A stretch of DNA of 14,810 nt from Thermoplasmata archaeon (lineage in GTDB: Archaea > Thermoplasmatota > Thermoplasmata > Lutacidiplasmatales > UBA184): contig JASHUL010000167.1 in the NCBI GenBank assembly GCA_030039995.1, positions 1 to 14,810 of the forward strand. Reading direction: 5' to 3'. Of the stretch, positions 1 to 6,146 are shown piece after piece; position 1 is the stretch's first letter; every line of letters begins with the position of its first letter. Under the pieces are notes generated by a model. That model ran no database searches and was not told where the DNA came from. It saw only the letters and a program-made list of their open reading frames with translations. Made by a program: the position numbers and the translations under genes.

Positions 1-69
1 CTCACGCTCGGGCTCTGTGGCCTCACGAAGACCTCCGAGCTGACCCCCGACATCGTCGTCGCGGCGTAA
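1..69 (+). CDS. 3' end of an unidentified protein (partial)
   Basis: The first 69 bases are an open frame of 22 codons ending in TAA; the start lies outside the window. The visible C-terminal tail contains LCGLTKTSELTPDIV. Codons are G/C-ending like the other genes here. The tail vaguely resembles the C-termini of FMN-dependent alpha-hydroxyacid dehydrogenases or type 2 IPP isomerases, but this is too short to assign, and I leave the function open. Confidence 0.5.
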   Translation, partial: LTLGLCGLTKTSELTPDIVVAA

Positions 70-150
70 GCGGCTCGGGCCCGGCCGCCGCTCGTCGGGG
101 AACTCTTGAACCCCTCTCGATTGGTTCGGCGGAGCCCGCGCGAAGGCACG

Positions 151-702
151 ATGGCGGCGACCGTCCCGACCCCACTCACCGACCTCGTCGGAGCCGACCG
201 GGAGCGAGCGGTGCCCGTGATCGTGGACTCATTCACGGGCATTTACCGCTGGCACGCGAAGCGGACGCTCCGGCAGGTCGGGCGCGTCCGCGCGGCCTCC
301 GTCGGCGGGGAGGTCGTCGGGGTCTCGATGCTCGAGCGAATCGCCCCCGCGGTCGGCTACGTCTACTATCTGGCCGTCCGGCGGGCCTTCCGACGCCAGG
401 GGCTGGGGGCCCGGCTCCTCGACGACGCGCTCACGCTCTTCGCGACCGACGGGCTCCGGGTCGTCTACGCCGCGGCCGAGGAGGACAACGCGAGCTCGAT
501 CGCGCTGTTCCTCTCCCGGAAGTTCCGTACGGTCGAGCGGCGCGAGCGCGGCTACGCGGAAGGTGGGCTCGGGGCCTGGGGACTGCGGAGCAAGATGTGG
601 ATCGTTTCGGGCGAGGTGCTCCTCGGCCTTCGCCTGGCCCCCGAGCCCGTCGGGGGGGCGGCCACCCCGCCGGAGCCGGGAGTCGGGACGACGAAGCTAT
701 GA
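151..702 (+). CDS. GNAT family N-acetyltransferase
   Basis: A predicted acetyl-CoA-dependent N-acetyltransferase of the GNAT fold, 183 aa from ATG at 151; substrate unknown. The acetyl-CoA motif A is clear: strand YVYYLAV is followed by RRQGLGARLL, where the R-x-x-G-x-G loop binds the pyrophosphate of CoA. A later NASSIALFLSRKF segment fits motif B (asparagine, then a helix ending in a Phe-containing strand). An upstream in-frame TTG at 106 would add 15 residues rich in Arg and Ser; ATG 151 is preferred because the extension does not look like GNAT sequence. The stop lies 24 bases before the M3 peptidase TTG start, so the two may be co-transcribed. The C-terminal 25 residues (Pro/Gly rich) are outside the conserved fold. 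Confidence 0.85.
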   Translation: MAATVPTPLTDLVGADRERAVPVIVDSFTGIYRWHAKRTLRQVGRVRAASVGGEVVGVSMLERIAPAVGYVYYLAVRRAFRRQGLGARLLDDALTLFATDGLRVVYAAAEEDNASSIALFLSRKFRTVERRERGYAEGGLGAWGLRSKMWIVSGEVLLGLRLAPEPVGGAATPPEPGVGTTKL

Positions 703-726
703 TTCCGGACCGTTCCGGGGTCGTCG

Positions 727-2859
727 TTGCCCGGCGACTCCCCGGCGGCGATCGCATGGCCCCCCTCGCTCGGTGACCTGCCGTTCGACCTGTCGGCGGC
801 CGAGCTGACCCGGCGGGGGAACGCGCGGCTCGCCGAGGAGCGACGCTCGCTCGCGCGACTTTCGGTAGCGAAGGACCGCGCGACCCTGTCGAACCTTGTG
901 GAGCCGCTCGACCGCCTCTCGGTCCGCGCGCGCGACCTGAACGTTCACGGCGCCCTGATCTTCGCGGTCCACGTCGAGCCGGAGGTTCGGGCGGCCGGTC
1001 GGGCGATCTCGGAAGCGGCCGACCGGTTCTGGAACGAACTCCTCCTGGACGCCGGCCTCTACGCCCGGCTCCGGTCGCTCGACCTGCGGGCGGCGGACTC
1101 GGAGACCCGATTCGCGGTGCGAAAGTTCCTGCGGGACATGCGGCGCGCCGGCGTCGAGGCGTCTCCGGCCGACCGGAAGCGACTGCTCCACACCGCGAAC
1201 GAGATCGAACGGGTGTCGAACCAGTTCCAGGAAAACATCGCCTCGCTCGAACGCGAGACCCGGCTCGACGGTCCCGGCCGCCTGGCGGGGATGCCGCCCG
1301 ACTACGTCGCGGCCCACCGTCCCGGTCCGGACGGCGCGATCCACCTCACGACCCGATATCCGGACTTCCTCCCGATCATGGCGTACTGCGACGACGCGAC
1401 CGTGCGCCGCGACCTCCTCTACGAGTTCATGAACCGGGCGTACCCCGAGAACGACCCCGTGCTCCGGGAGCTCCTCGGTCTCCGGTCGGAGTTCGCCACC
1501 GGCCTCCGATACAAGAACTGGGCCGAGTACGCGCTCGAGACCAAGATGATCGAACGGCCGGCGGCCGCCCACCGGTTCCTCGACCGGCTCGACCGCACAC
1601 TCCGCGAGCCCGCCGCGGCCGAGCTCCAGCAGTGCCTCGAGCGAAAGCAGCGCGACGAGCCGACCGCGACGACCCTCGAGCCGTGGGACGCGGAGGTGTT
1701 CCTGGGCGGGGGCTACTACGACGGAAAACTCCGCACCGAACGATTCGGGGTCGACGCCCGCGCGCTCCGCGCGTATCTGCCGTACGAGCGCGTGCGCGAC
1801 GGTCTCTTCGAGCTGTGCCGCGAGTTGTTCGGGCTCACGATCGAGCGGGTGCCGGACGCGACCACCTGGCACCCCACGGTGCAGGCGTTCGACGTGTCCC
1901 GAAGGTCGGAGTGGCTCGGTCGCTTCTATCTCGACGTCGTTCCGAGGGAAGGGAAGTACGGGCACGCGGCCTGCTTTCCGGTCCGGCTCGGGCTCGGGGC
2001 GTACCAGTGGCCCCAGCTCGCGCTGGTCTGCAACTTCCTCGACCCGTCCGTGCCCATCGAACAGGCGCGGATGGACTGGCGGGACGTCGTCACGTTCTTC
2101 CACGAGTTCGGCCACCTGTTGCACGGGATCCTCTCGGGCCAGCCTCGCTGGCTCAGCAATTCCGGTTGGCAGATCGAGTGGGACTTCATCGAGGCCCCGT
2201 CGCAGCTGTTCGAGGAGTGGGCCCGCGACCCGGCGACGCTCGCGCGATTCGCCCGGAACCCCGAGACCGGGGAGACGATCCCCGCCGAACTGCTCCGCCG
2301 GCTGCGCTCGGCGGACGCGTTCGGGCGGGCCGCGCGGTACCTGCGCCAGGTCGCGCTGTCGGCGATCTCGCTCGACTACTACGACCGCGACCCGAAGGGG
2401 ATCGACGTCTCGGGCTCGTTCCGTACGTCGTGGGATCGGCACTACCCCCGCCCCCTGCCCGACGACTATCATCCCGAGGCGTCGTTCGCCCACCTGACCG
2501 GCTACTCGGCGTTCTACTACACCTACCTCTGGTCGGTCGTGATCGCGCGGGACCTCCTGACACCGTTCCTCGCGGCCGGCAACCTCACGGATCGGGAGGC
2601 CGCCCGGCGGTACGCGGAGGAGATCCTCGCGCCGGGCGGGAGCCGCCCCGCCGCGGAGCTGATCCGCCGGTACCTCGGTCGGGAGTTCAACTTCGAGGCG
2701 TTTCAGCGCTGGGTGCTCGAAGGGACCACGCCCCCGGCCGGCGCCGAAACCTCCCGCGGCGTCAGTCGAAGCCGCGGCGCAGGAACCCGAGCCCGTAGGA
2801 GACCCACGCGCCGACGAGCACCCCGGCCAAGACGACCAGCGAAACGATCACGACGATGA
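727..2859 (+). CDS. M3 family (thimet oligopeptidase/Dcp-like) metallopeptidase
   Basis: A zinc metallopeptidase of family M3, expected to cut short peptides in the cytoplasm; no signal peptide or TM segment is visible. The zinc site is HEFGH at residues 459-463, and the third ligand is Glu489 in DFIEAPSQLFEEW, as in the thimet oligopeptidase/Dcp branch. The substrate-binding segment near residues 585-600 (HLTGYSAFYYTYLW) matches the family's glycine/tyrosine loop. The helical N-terminal half (residues 20-300) is typical of M3. The start is TTG at 727: it is the first possible initiator after the in-frame stop that ends the GNAT gene region, and no better ATG exists in frame. The frame runs to 710 aa, but the recognisable family sequence ends near residue 668; the last ~40 residues are Arg/Pro rich and overlap the convergent membrane gene by 98 bases, so they may be an unselected tail. 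Confidence 0.93.
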   Translation: MPGDSPAAIAWPPSLGDLPFDLSAAELTRRGNARLAEERRSLARLSVAKDRATLSNLVEPLDRLSVRARDLNVHGALIFAVHVEPEVRAAGRAISEAADRFWNELLLDAGLYARLRSLDLRAADSETRFAVRKFLRDMRRAGVEASPADRKRLLHTANEIERVSNQFQENIASLERETRLDGPGRLAGMPPDYVAAHRPGPDGAIHLTTRYPDFLPIMAYCDDATVRRDLLYEFMNRAYPENDPVLRELLGLRSEFATGLRYKNWAEYALETKMIERPAAAHRFLDRLDRTLREPAAAELQQCLERKQRDEPTATTLEPWDAEVFLGGGYYDGKLRTERFGVDARALRAYLPYERVRDGLFELCRELFGLTIERVPDATTWHPTVQAFDVSRRSEWLGRFYLDVVPREGKYGHAACFPVRLGLGAYQWPQLALVCNFLDPSVPIEQARMDWRDVVTFFHEFGHLLHGILSGQPRWLSNSGWQIEWDFIEAPSQLFEEWARDPATLARFARNPETGETIPAELLRRLRSADAFGRAARYLRQVALSAISLDYYDRDPKGIDVSGSFRTSWDRHYPRPLPDDYHPEASFAHLTGYSAFYYTYLWSVVIARDLLTPFLAAGNLTDREAARRYAEEILAPGGSRPAAELIRRYLGREFNFEAFQRWVLEGTTPPAGAETSRGVSRSRGAGTRARRRPTRRRAPRPRRPAKRSRR

Positions 2860-3031
2860 CGCTCTGGAACCAGTTGAAACCGTGGGCCCAGAACGCCACG
2901 TAGAGCAGCGTGAAGCTGATCCACGCGACCATCCCGACGATCGAGGCGATCACGCGTCGGCGCAGTTGACCGAAGATGTCGAGGTCGTGGAACTCTCGGG
3001 AGCTGCGGGAGGGGAACGACGGCGCGTCCAT
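2762..3031 (-). CDS. Small two-TM membrane protein, function unknown
   Basis: A protein of 89 aa from ATG at 3031 (an in-frame TTG at 3058 would add nine residues). I do not recognise the family. From the ATG, an N-terminal polar part with FHDLDIFGQLRRRV is followed by two hydrophobic stretches, roughly residues 25-48 (ASIVGMVAWISFTLLYVAF) and 55-82 (FQSVIVVIVSLVVLAGVLVG), then a short basic end GFLRRGFD, so two membrane helices with both ends probably cytoplasmic. It lies downstream of the SSB gene on the same strand but is separated from it by a strong hairpin, and its 3' end is overlapped by the M3 peptidase reading frame from the other strand. Hydrophobic periodicity, which the antisense frame lacks, is the main reason to believe it. 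Confidence 0.7.
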   Translation of the reverse strand: MDAPSFPSRSSREFHDLDIFGQLRRRVIASIVGMVAWISFTLLYVAFWAHGFNWFQSVIVVIVSLVVLAGVLVGAWVSYGLGFLRRGFD

Positions 3032-3085
3032 CGAACGCGGACTCGTCTCGTCGCTCAAGAAGCTAGCGCACGGCGCGTGAGCACC

Positions 3086-3109
3086 GGCCCCGGGCGAGCT
3101 CCCGGGGCC
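3086..3109 (-). other. Perfect 9-bp GC hairpin between ssb and the two-TM gene
   Basis: GGCCCCGGG at 3086-3094 pairs with CCCGGGGCC at 3101-3109 across a six-base loop. It begins 14 bases after the SSB stop codon and lies before the start of the next minus-strand gene. It could be a 3' end stabiliser, a processing site or a transcription barrier; there is no T-run after it on the minus strand, so it is not a standard archaeal terminator. Confidence 0.4.
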
Positions 3110-3122
3110 CCGCCCCGCGGAC

Positions 3123-3410
3123 CTACGGCTGGACCGTGATCTTGCCCGAGCGGCCCATCGAGATCTGGAGCTTGCCGCGGAAGTCCTTCACCCAGCCGTC
3201 GGTGATGCGGATCTTCTGACCGACCGAGTAGCGCCGGGTATCGTCGCCCCAGAGGGTCAGCGTGATCGTGCCGGTCTCGTCCTGGACGGTCGCGTCCGCG
3301 ACCTGTCCGGGACCCCGGGCGGTCGTGACGTCCCGCACGGCCGAGATCGCCGTGATCGTGCCTTCGATCGTCGCGTTCTGGTTCGCTTGCAGGGAGCCGA
3401 TGCCGGGCAT
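3123..3410 (-). CDS. ssb: Single-OB-fold ssDNA-binding protein (SsoSSB-like)
   Basis: A 95-aa single-stranded DNA-binding protein made of one OB fold. Residues 12-92 follow the order of the Sulfolobus SSB OB domain: an N-terminal strand (ATIEGTITAI), ATVQDETGTITLTLWG, then VGQKIRITDGWVKDFRGKLQ. Trp54, Trp73 and Phe77 sit where SsoSSB has its base-stacking Trp56, Trp75 and Phe79, with the same spacing. Unlike SsoSSB there is no acidic, disordered C-terminal tail: the protein ends right after the OB fold. ATG 3410 is chosen over an in-frame GTG at 3443 because a TTTAAA box lies 25-30 bases upstream of the ATG, fitting a leaderless archaeal promoter, and because the GTG lies inside the promoter. 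It lies downstream of ribA on the same strand but has its own promoter. Single-fold RPA-like or RNA-binding roles remain possible. Confidence 0.9.
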   Translation of the reverse strand: MPGIGSLQANQNATIEGTITAISAVRDVTTARGPGQVADATVQDETGTITLTLWGDDTRRYSVGQKIRITDGWVKDFRGKLQISMGRSGKITVQP

Positions 3411-3434
3411 GCCGGCGCGGCCAGTCCGGCGAGG

Positions 3435-3440
3435 TTTAAA
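3435..3440 (-). promoter_or_regulatory. TATA box for ssb
   Basis: TTTAAA centred about 27 bases upstream of the ssb ATG (3410), the usual distance between an archaeal TATA box and the transcription start, so the mRNA is probably leaderless. It is one of the very few A/T-only hexamers in the surrounding sequence. Confidence 0.65.
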
Positions 3441-3476
3441 CACTCTCCGCCCGCGGCCGGAAGGCGATCCGGGCCC

Positions 3477-4184
3477 TCATTTCGCGCCGGCGGAGTCGAC
3501 CCGCCAGTCGTCCTCCTGCTCCAAGTCGAGCAGGTGACCGAGCTTGGCCTGCTTCGTGCGCATGTACTCCCGGTCGTGGTCGTTCGGAGGTACGACGACC
3601 GGGATCCGCCCGACGATCCGGACCCCGTGGTCGGCGAGGTCCTTCATCTTCGCCGGGTTGTTCGTCATGATACGGATCGACCGGACGCGGAGCGAGCCGA
3701 GCATGTGGGCCGCGATCGCGTAGTCCCGCTCGTCGGCCCGGAAGCCGAGCCGCTCGTTCGCCTCGACCGTGTCGTAGCCCGCATCCTGCAATTGGTAGGC
3801 GCGGATCTTGTTCACGAACCCGATGCCCCGTCCCTCCTGGCGGAGGTAGAGCACGATGCCCGCGTCCATCTTGCCGATCCGCTCGAGCGACTCGATCAGC
3901 TGGTCGCGGCAGTCACACCGCAACGACCCGATCGCGTCCCCGGTGAGGCATTCCGAGTGCAGCCGTACCGGGATCTCCTCCCGGCCGACGACGTCCCCGT
4001 GAATGAACGCGGCGTGCTCCTTGCGGTCGGACGGGCTCCAGAACGCCGCCACCTGATAGTCCCCGAAACGGGTCGGGAGGTCCGCGATCGCGCAGACCTG
4101 GACGCAGACCTCCGAATCGTCGGGGCAGCGATGCTTGGCGCTCTCGTCCAAAAGCTCGCGGACGACGTCGGAAGAGATGCCCAT
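3477..4184 (-). CDS. ribA: GTP cyclohydrolase II
   Basis: Converts GTP to 2,5-diamino-6-ribosylamino-4(3H)-pyrimidinone 5'-phosphate, formate and pyrophosphate, the first step of riboflavin synthesis; cytoplasmic zinc enzyme. The sequence shows the zinc cysteines Cys79, Cys90 and Cys92 in HSECLTGDAIGSLRCDC, the GTP-binding LRQEGRGIG (114-122), the NERLGFRADERDY catalytic segment (143-155) and TNNPAKM (174-180), all in the E. coli RibA order. At 235 aa it is a stand-alone enzyme, without the RibB (DHBP synthase) domain found in many bacteria. A ~35-residue N-terminal extension carries three more cysteines (20, 27, 31). The ATG at 4184 is supported by a TATA-like CTTTAAT 27 bases upstream. Many archaea use the unrelated GTP cyclohydrolase III, so a bacterial-type enzyme suggests an old transfer (inference). 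Confidence 0.95.
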   Translation of the reverse strand: MGISSDVVRELLDESAKHRCPDDSEVCVQVCAIADLPTRFGDYQVAAFWSPSDRKEHAAFIHGDVVGREEIPVRLHSECLTGDAIGSLRCDCRDQLIESLERIGKMDAGIVLYLRQEGRGIGFVNKIRAYQLQDAGYDTVEANERLGFRADERDYAIAAHMLGSLRVRSIRIMTNNPAKMKDLADHGVRIVGRIPVVVPPNDHDREYMRTKQAKLGHLLDLEQEDDWRVDSAGAK

Positions 4185-4207
4185 CGCTCGAGGGAGTCGA
4201 CCGACCG

Positions 4208-4214
4208 ATTAAAG
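4208..4214 (-). promoter_or_regulatory. TATA-like box for ribA
   Basis: CTTTAAT read on the minus strand, centred 27 bases before the ribA ATG, consistent with a leaderless transcript. Confidence 0.6.
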
Positions 4215-4226
4215 TCGCCGGTAACC

Positions 4227-4240
4227 CCCGGTTCACCGGG
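4227..4240. promoter_or_regulatory. Inverted repeat in the ribA/zinc-ribbon divergent region
   Basis: CCCGGT-TC-ACCGGG, six-base arms around a two-base centre, immediately upstream of the ribA TATA box and between two divergent genes. It could be a regulator site, but short GC palindromes arise easily in this composition. Confidence 0.3.
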
Positions 4241-4257
4241 ATTCGGCCCCGAGGAAT

Positions 4258-4264
4258 CCTTTAG
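4258..4264 (+). promoter_or_regulatory. TATA-like box for the 45-aa zinc-ribbon gene
   Basis: CCTTTAG, centred about 38 bases before ATG 4300; predicts a start site near 4288 and a leader of about 12 bases. Weak match. Confidence 0.4.
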
Positions 4265-4299
4265 CACTCCGAGGGTCTTCGAGCCGTATCCCCGGCGCC

Positions 4300-4437
4300 A
4301 TGCCCGAGACGGGAGAGGCGGTCCGTTGCCCGAAGTGCGGCCGGGTCGTGCCGGTCGACCCGGATTGGCGGCTCGCCGTCTGTCCGGGATGCGGAGAGGT
4401 CCTCAATCGGATGGCGTCGGACGCACGCTACGACTGA
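4300..4437 (+). CDS. 45-aa zinc-ribbon protein
   Basis: A very small protein, easily missed by gene finders. It contains two CxxC knuckles, CPKCG at residues 10-14 and CPGCG at 28-32, separated by VVPVDPDWRLAV, which is the architecture of an isolated zinc ribbon (rubredoxin-like or zf-ribbon). The short tail (EVLNRMASDARYD) is polar. Nearly all codons end in G or C and the ATG is preceded by a TATA-like CCTTTAG. It is divergent from ribA and its last 10 bases overlap the 3' end of the convergent acetyltransferase gene. The function cannot be stated: such ribbons bind nucleic acid or partner proteins. The four correctly spaced cysteines in an otherwise gene-free interval are the main evidence. 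Confidence 0.75.
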   Translation: MPETGEAVRCPKCGRVVPVDPDWRLAVCPGCGEVLNRMASDARYD

Positions 4438-4991
4438 CCGGGTCCCGACCGCGGGAGTCCGTCCGACCGCGCGGGAGCCAACAGTCGCTGAAAGATGCGG
4501 ACATCGACCCAGCGGTCGAACTTCCAACCGACCTCGTGCATCACGCCGACCGAAACGAACCCCCGACGTTCGTGGAGCCGACGACTGGCCGGATTCGGCT
4601 CCGCGACCCGCGCGATCAGCGTGTGGAACCCCGCCGCATCGCTCGCGCCGACGAGGCGGTCCATGAGCGCCCCGCCGCAACCTCGCCCCCGATGGGTGGC
4701 CGCGACGTAGACCGACACCTCGGCCGTCCCGGCGTACGCCTTCCGGTCGGACCACGGGCTCAACGACGCCCATCCGACGACCGTCCCCGCGTCCTCCGCG
4801 ACGAGGACGGTCCAGGGGGTTCGGTGCTGCTCGAGCCAGGCTCGTTGCGCTTCGAGAGATCGGGGTTCGGTATCGAACGTCGCGACGGTGGTCGCCACCG
4901 CGTCGTTGTAGATCGCGGCGATCGGCGGCGCGTCCTCGACCGTCGCGCTGCGCACGGAGTACCCGACCGACGCCCTATCCGTGACGGTCAT
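4428..4991 (-). CDS. Phosphinothricin acetyltransferase-like (PAT/YncA) GNAT
   Basis: A 187-aa GNAT enzyme close to the PAT/YncA/MddA group, which acetylates phosphinothricin, methionine sulfoximine or related amino-acid-like amines with acetyl-CoA. Family signatures are present throughout: IAAIYNDAV (24-32), FDTEP (39-43), VVGWASLSPW (71-80), AEVSVYV (90-96), the acetyl-CoA loop RGRGCG (101-106), GFHTLIARV (121-129), SRRLHERRGF (136-145) and VGWKFDRWVDVRIFQ (154-168). The ATG at 4991 gives a protein of typical PAT length. The real substrate is probably a natural metabolite rather than a herbicide. The gene is convergent with the zinc-ribbon gene (10-base overlap). No clean TATA box lies 27 bases upstream; a TTTATC on the minus strand near 5105 could drive it with a leader of about 87 bases containing a hairpin. 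Confidence 0.9.
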   Translation of the reverse strand: MTVTDRASVGYSVRSATVEDAPPIAAIYNDAVATTVATFDTEPRSLEAQRAWLEQHRTPWTVLVAEDAGTVVGWASLSPWSDRKAYAGTAEVSVYVAATHRGRGCGGALMDRLVGASDAAGFHTLIARVAEPNPASRRLHERRGFVSVGVMHEVGWKFDRWVDVRIFQRLLAPARSDGLPRSGPGQS

Positions 4992-5181
4992 GTCGCCCCG
5001 TTCCGGGGGCGTACGGAGCCGGTACTAGTTGAGCCCGCGCGCCCGGGATCTGGTCGTTCGGTCAGCGAACGCGGTCGTAGCGGCTCGATGGACCGACCGA
5101 GCGATAAACCGCCGTCCGGACGTCCAGTGACCTCCCGACGGTCCGACCGCTCCGGCGTCTGACGAACCCCAAGGTCTTTGC

Positions 5182-5202
5182 CCCTCGGACGCCTACCGAG
5201 GG
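5182..5202. other. Inverted repeat upstream of the C2H2 gene
   Basis: CCCTCGG (5182-5188) and CCGAGGG (5196-5202) form a perfect 7-bp stem with a seven-base loop, 48 bases before ATG 5251. It may be an operator or part of a 5' leader. Confidence 0.3.
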
Positions 5203-5250
5203 CCGCCCGGTATCCGGTCGGTCCGGGCCGCGCGGTTCCGGGGTGCGGCG

Positions 5251-5469
5251 ATGCCGTTCGTTGAATACGATGAGGTGGAGGCCGTCTGCTCGGATTGCGG
5301 ACGGATCTTTCGGTCCGAAGAGGCGCTCGCGGCGCATCGGGTCGATAGTCACGCCGGCCGCGTGGACGCGGCCACGGCCGATCGACTGACGTGCCCCACG
5401 TGCGAACGCCGGTTCCTCTCGGCGGGAGAGCTCCGGGCCCACCGTCGGCGGGCGCACGGCGACGGGTAA
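5251..5469 (+). CDS. Two-finger C2H2 zinc-finger protein
   Basis: A 72-aa protein made almost entirely of two classical C2H2 fingers. Finger 1 uses Cys13, Cys16, His29 and His34; finger 2 uses Cys48, Cys51, His64 and His69. Both have the C-x2-C-x12-H-x4-H spacing with a conserved Phe and Leu in the finger core (IFRSEEALAAH and RFLSAGELRAH). A 13-residue linker joins them, longer than the TGEKP linker of eukaryotic tandem fingers. Such small proteins are common in archaea and may bind DNA or RNA, or act as protein adaptors. The ATG is preceded by GGGGTG, a Shine-Dalgarno-like sequence five bases upstream. No promoter is obvious at the expected distance; the 250 bases upstream contain several inverted repeats. 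Confidence 0.85.
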   Translation: MPFVEYDEVEAVCSDCGRIFRSEEALAAHRVDSHAGRVDAATADRLTCPTCERRFLSAGELRAHRRRAHGDG

Positions 5470-5516
5470 GCCGGCGCGGGCCGCCGTCGCCCGTCGCTCT
5501 CGTCGCCGCCAGCGCT

Positions 5517-5524
5517 AGTTTATC
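5517..5524 (+). promoter_or_regulatory. TATA-like box for the DUF4760-like gene
   Basis: AGTTTATC; predicts a start near 5546 and a leader of about 32 bases that contains GGGGAGG (5558-5564), a plausible Shine-Dalgarno sequence 13 bases before the ATG. Confidence 0.5.
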
Positions 5525-5577
5525 CTCGGAAGCGAGAGTGCGGATGGGGGCGTGCCCGGGGAGGACCGTAGCGAGCG

Positions 5578-6123
5578 ATGGTGCAGATCGATTGGCCGAG
5601 CGTCGCGATCATCACCGCCATCAGTACGTGGACCCTGGCCATCGGAACCCTGATCATCCTCTTCTGGCAGACGCATCAGACGCAGGTCCTGAATTCCGCG
5701 AACGCGGTGATGAACCTCCGGGACAAATTCGACTCGACCCGCATGCGTTCGGTTCGGCGCCATCTCAGCGACCGGCTGCTCAAGCAGGCGCACGAGGACA
5801 TCGCCAGCGTCGAGGTGATCACGTTCTTCGAGCTGGTGGGGACGCTGACCCGGCGGCGAGTTCTCGATGAGGACCTGGTGTGGGAGGCGTTCGGCTCGTG
5901 GATCACGGCCTATTGGTGGTCGCTCCGCCACCCTGTCGACTGGGTCGCTCGGATCCGCCAGGACCTCGAGGACCCTCTGATCTTCCACGAGTACGAGTGG
6001 CTCCAGAACCGGGTGATCGAGCGCGACGGTCGGGCCCTCGCGAAGTTCCACCGGGCGGCCGGAGACCCCGAGGTGGAGGCCCACCGTATCCTCACCCGGG
6101 AATCGATGCTCGAATCGGTGTAG
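5578..6123 (+). CDS. DUF4760-like membrane-anchored protein
   Basis: A 181-aa protein with one N-terminal membrane helix (about residues 7-30: VAIITAISTWTLAIGTLIIL) and a soluble helical domain. The order after the helix (QTHQTQVLNSANAVMNLRDKF, then VEVITFFELVGTLTRRRVLD, then WEAFGSWITAYWW) resembles DUF4760-type proteins, whose function is not established. The C-terminal part is charged and helical, and would be cytoplasmic if the N-terminus faces out. It is followed after 23 bases by the DUF429 gene on the same strand, so an operon is likely. The family name is from memory of the FFE-x-x-G pattern; the membrane helix is plain in the sequence. Confidence 0.85.
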   Translation: MVQIDWPSVAIITAISTWTLAIGTLIILFWQTHQTQVLNSANAVMNLRDKFDSTRMRSVRRHLSDRLLKQAHEDIASVEVITFFELVGTLTRRRVLDEDLVWEAFGSWITAYWWSLRHPVDWVARIRQDLEDPLIFHEYEWLQNRVIERDGRALAKFHRAAGDPEVEAHRILTRESMLESV

Positions 6124-6146
6124 CCGGGTGCCCGCGGGAATCGCCC

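Noticed and set aside
697..2493. 598-codon open frame on the minus strand opposite the M3 peptidase
   Set aside because: It is the antisense of a gene with a complete HExxH site; its translation is Arg/Val/Glu-rich without any domain, as expected from G/C-ending codons on the other strand.
3387..5162. 591-codon open frame on the plus strand
   Set aside because: It runs antisense to ribA and the PAT gene, both with clear motifs; low-complexity Arg/Asp/Pro translation.
5089..5163. 24-codon ORF with ATG before the C2H2 gene
   Set aside because: Low-complexity Arg/Ser/Pro peptide, no promoter or Shine-Dalgarno sequence; better explained as non-coding.
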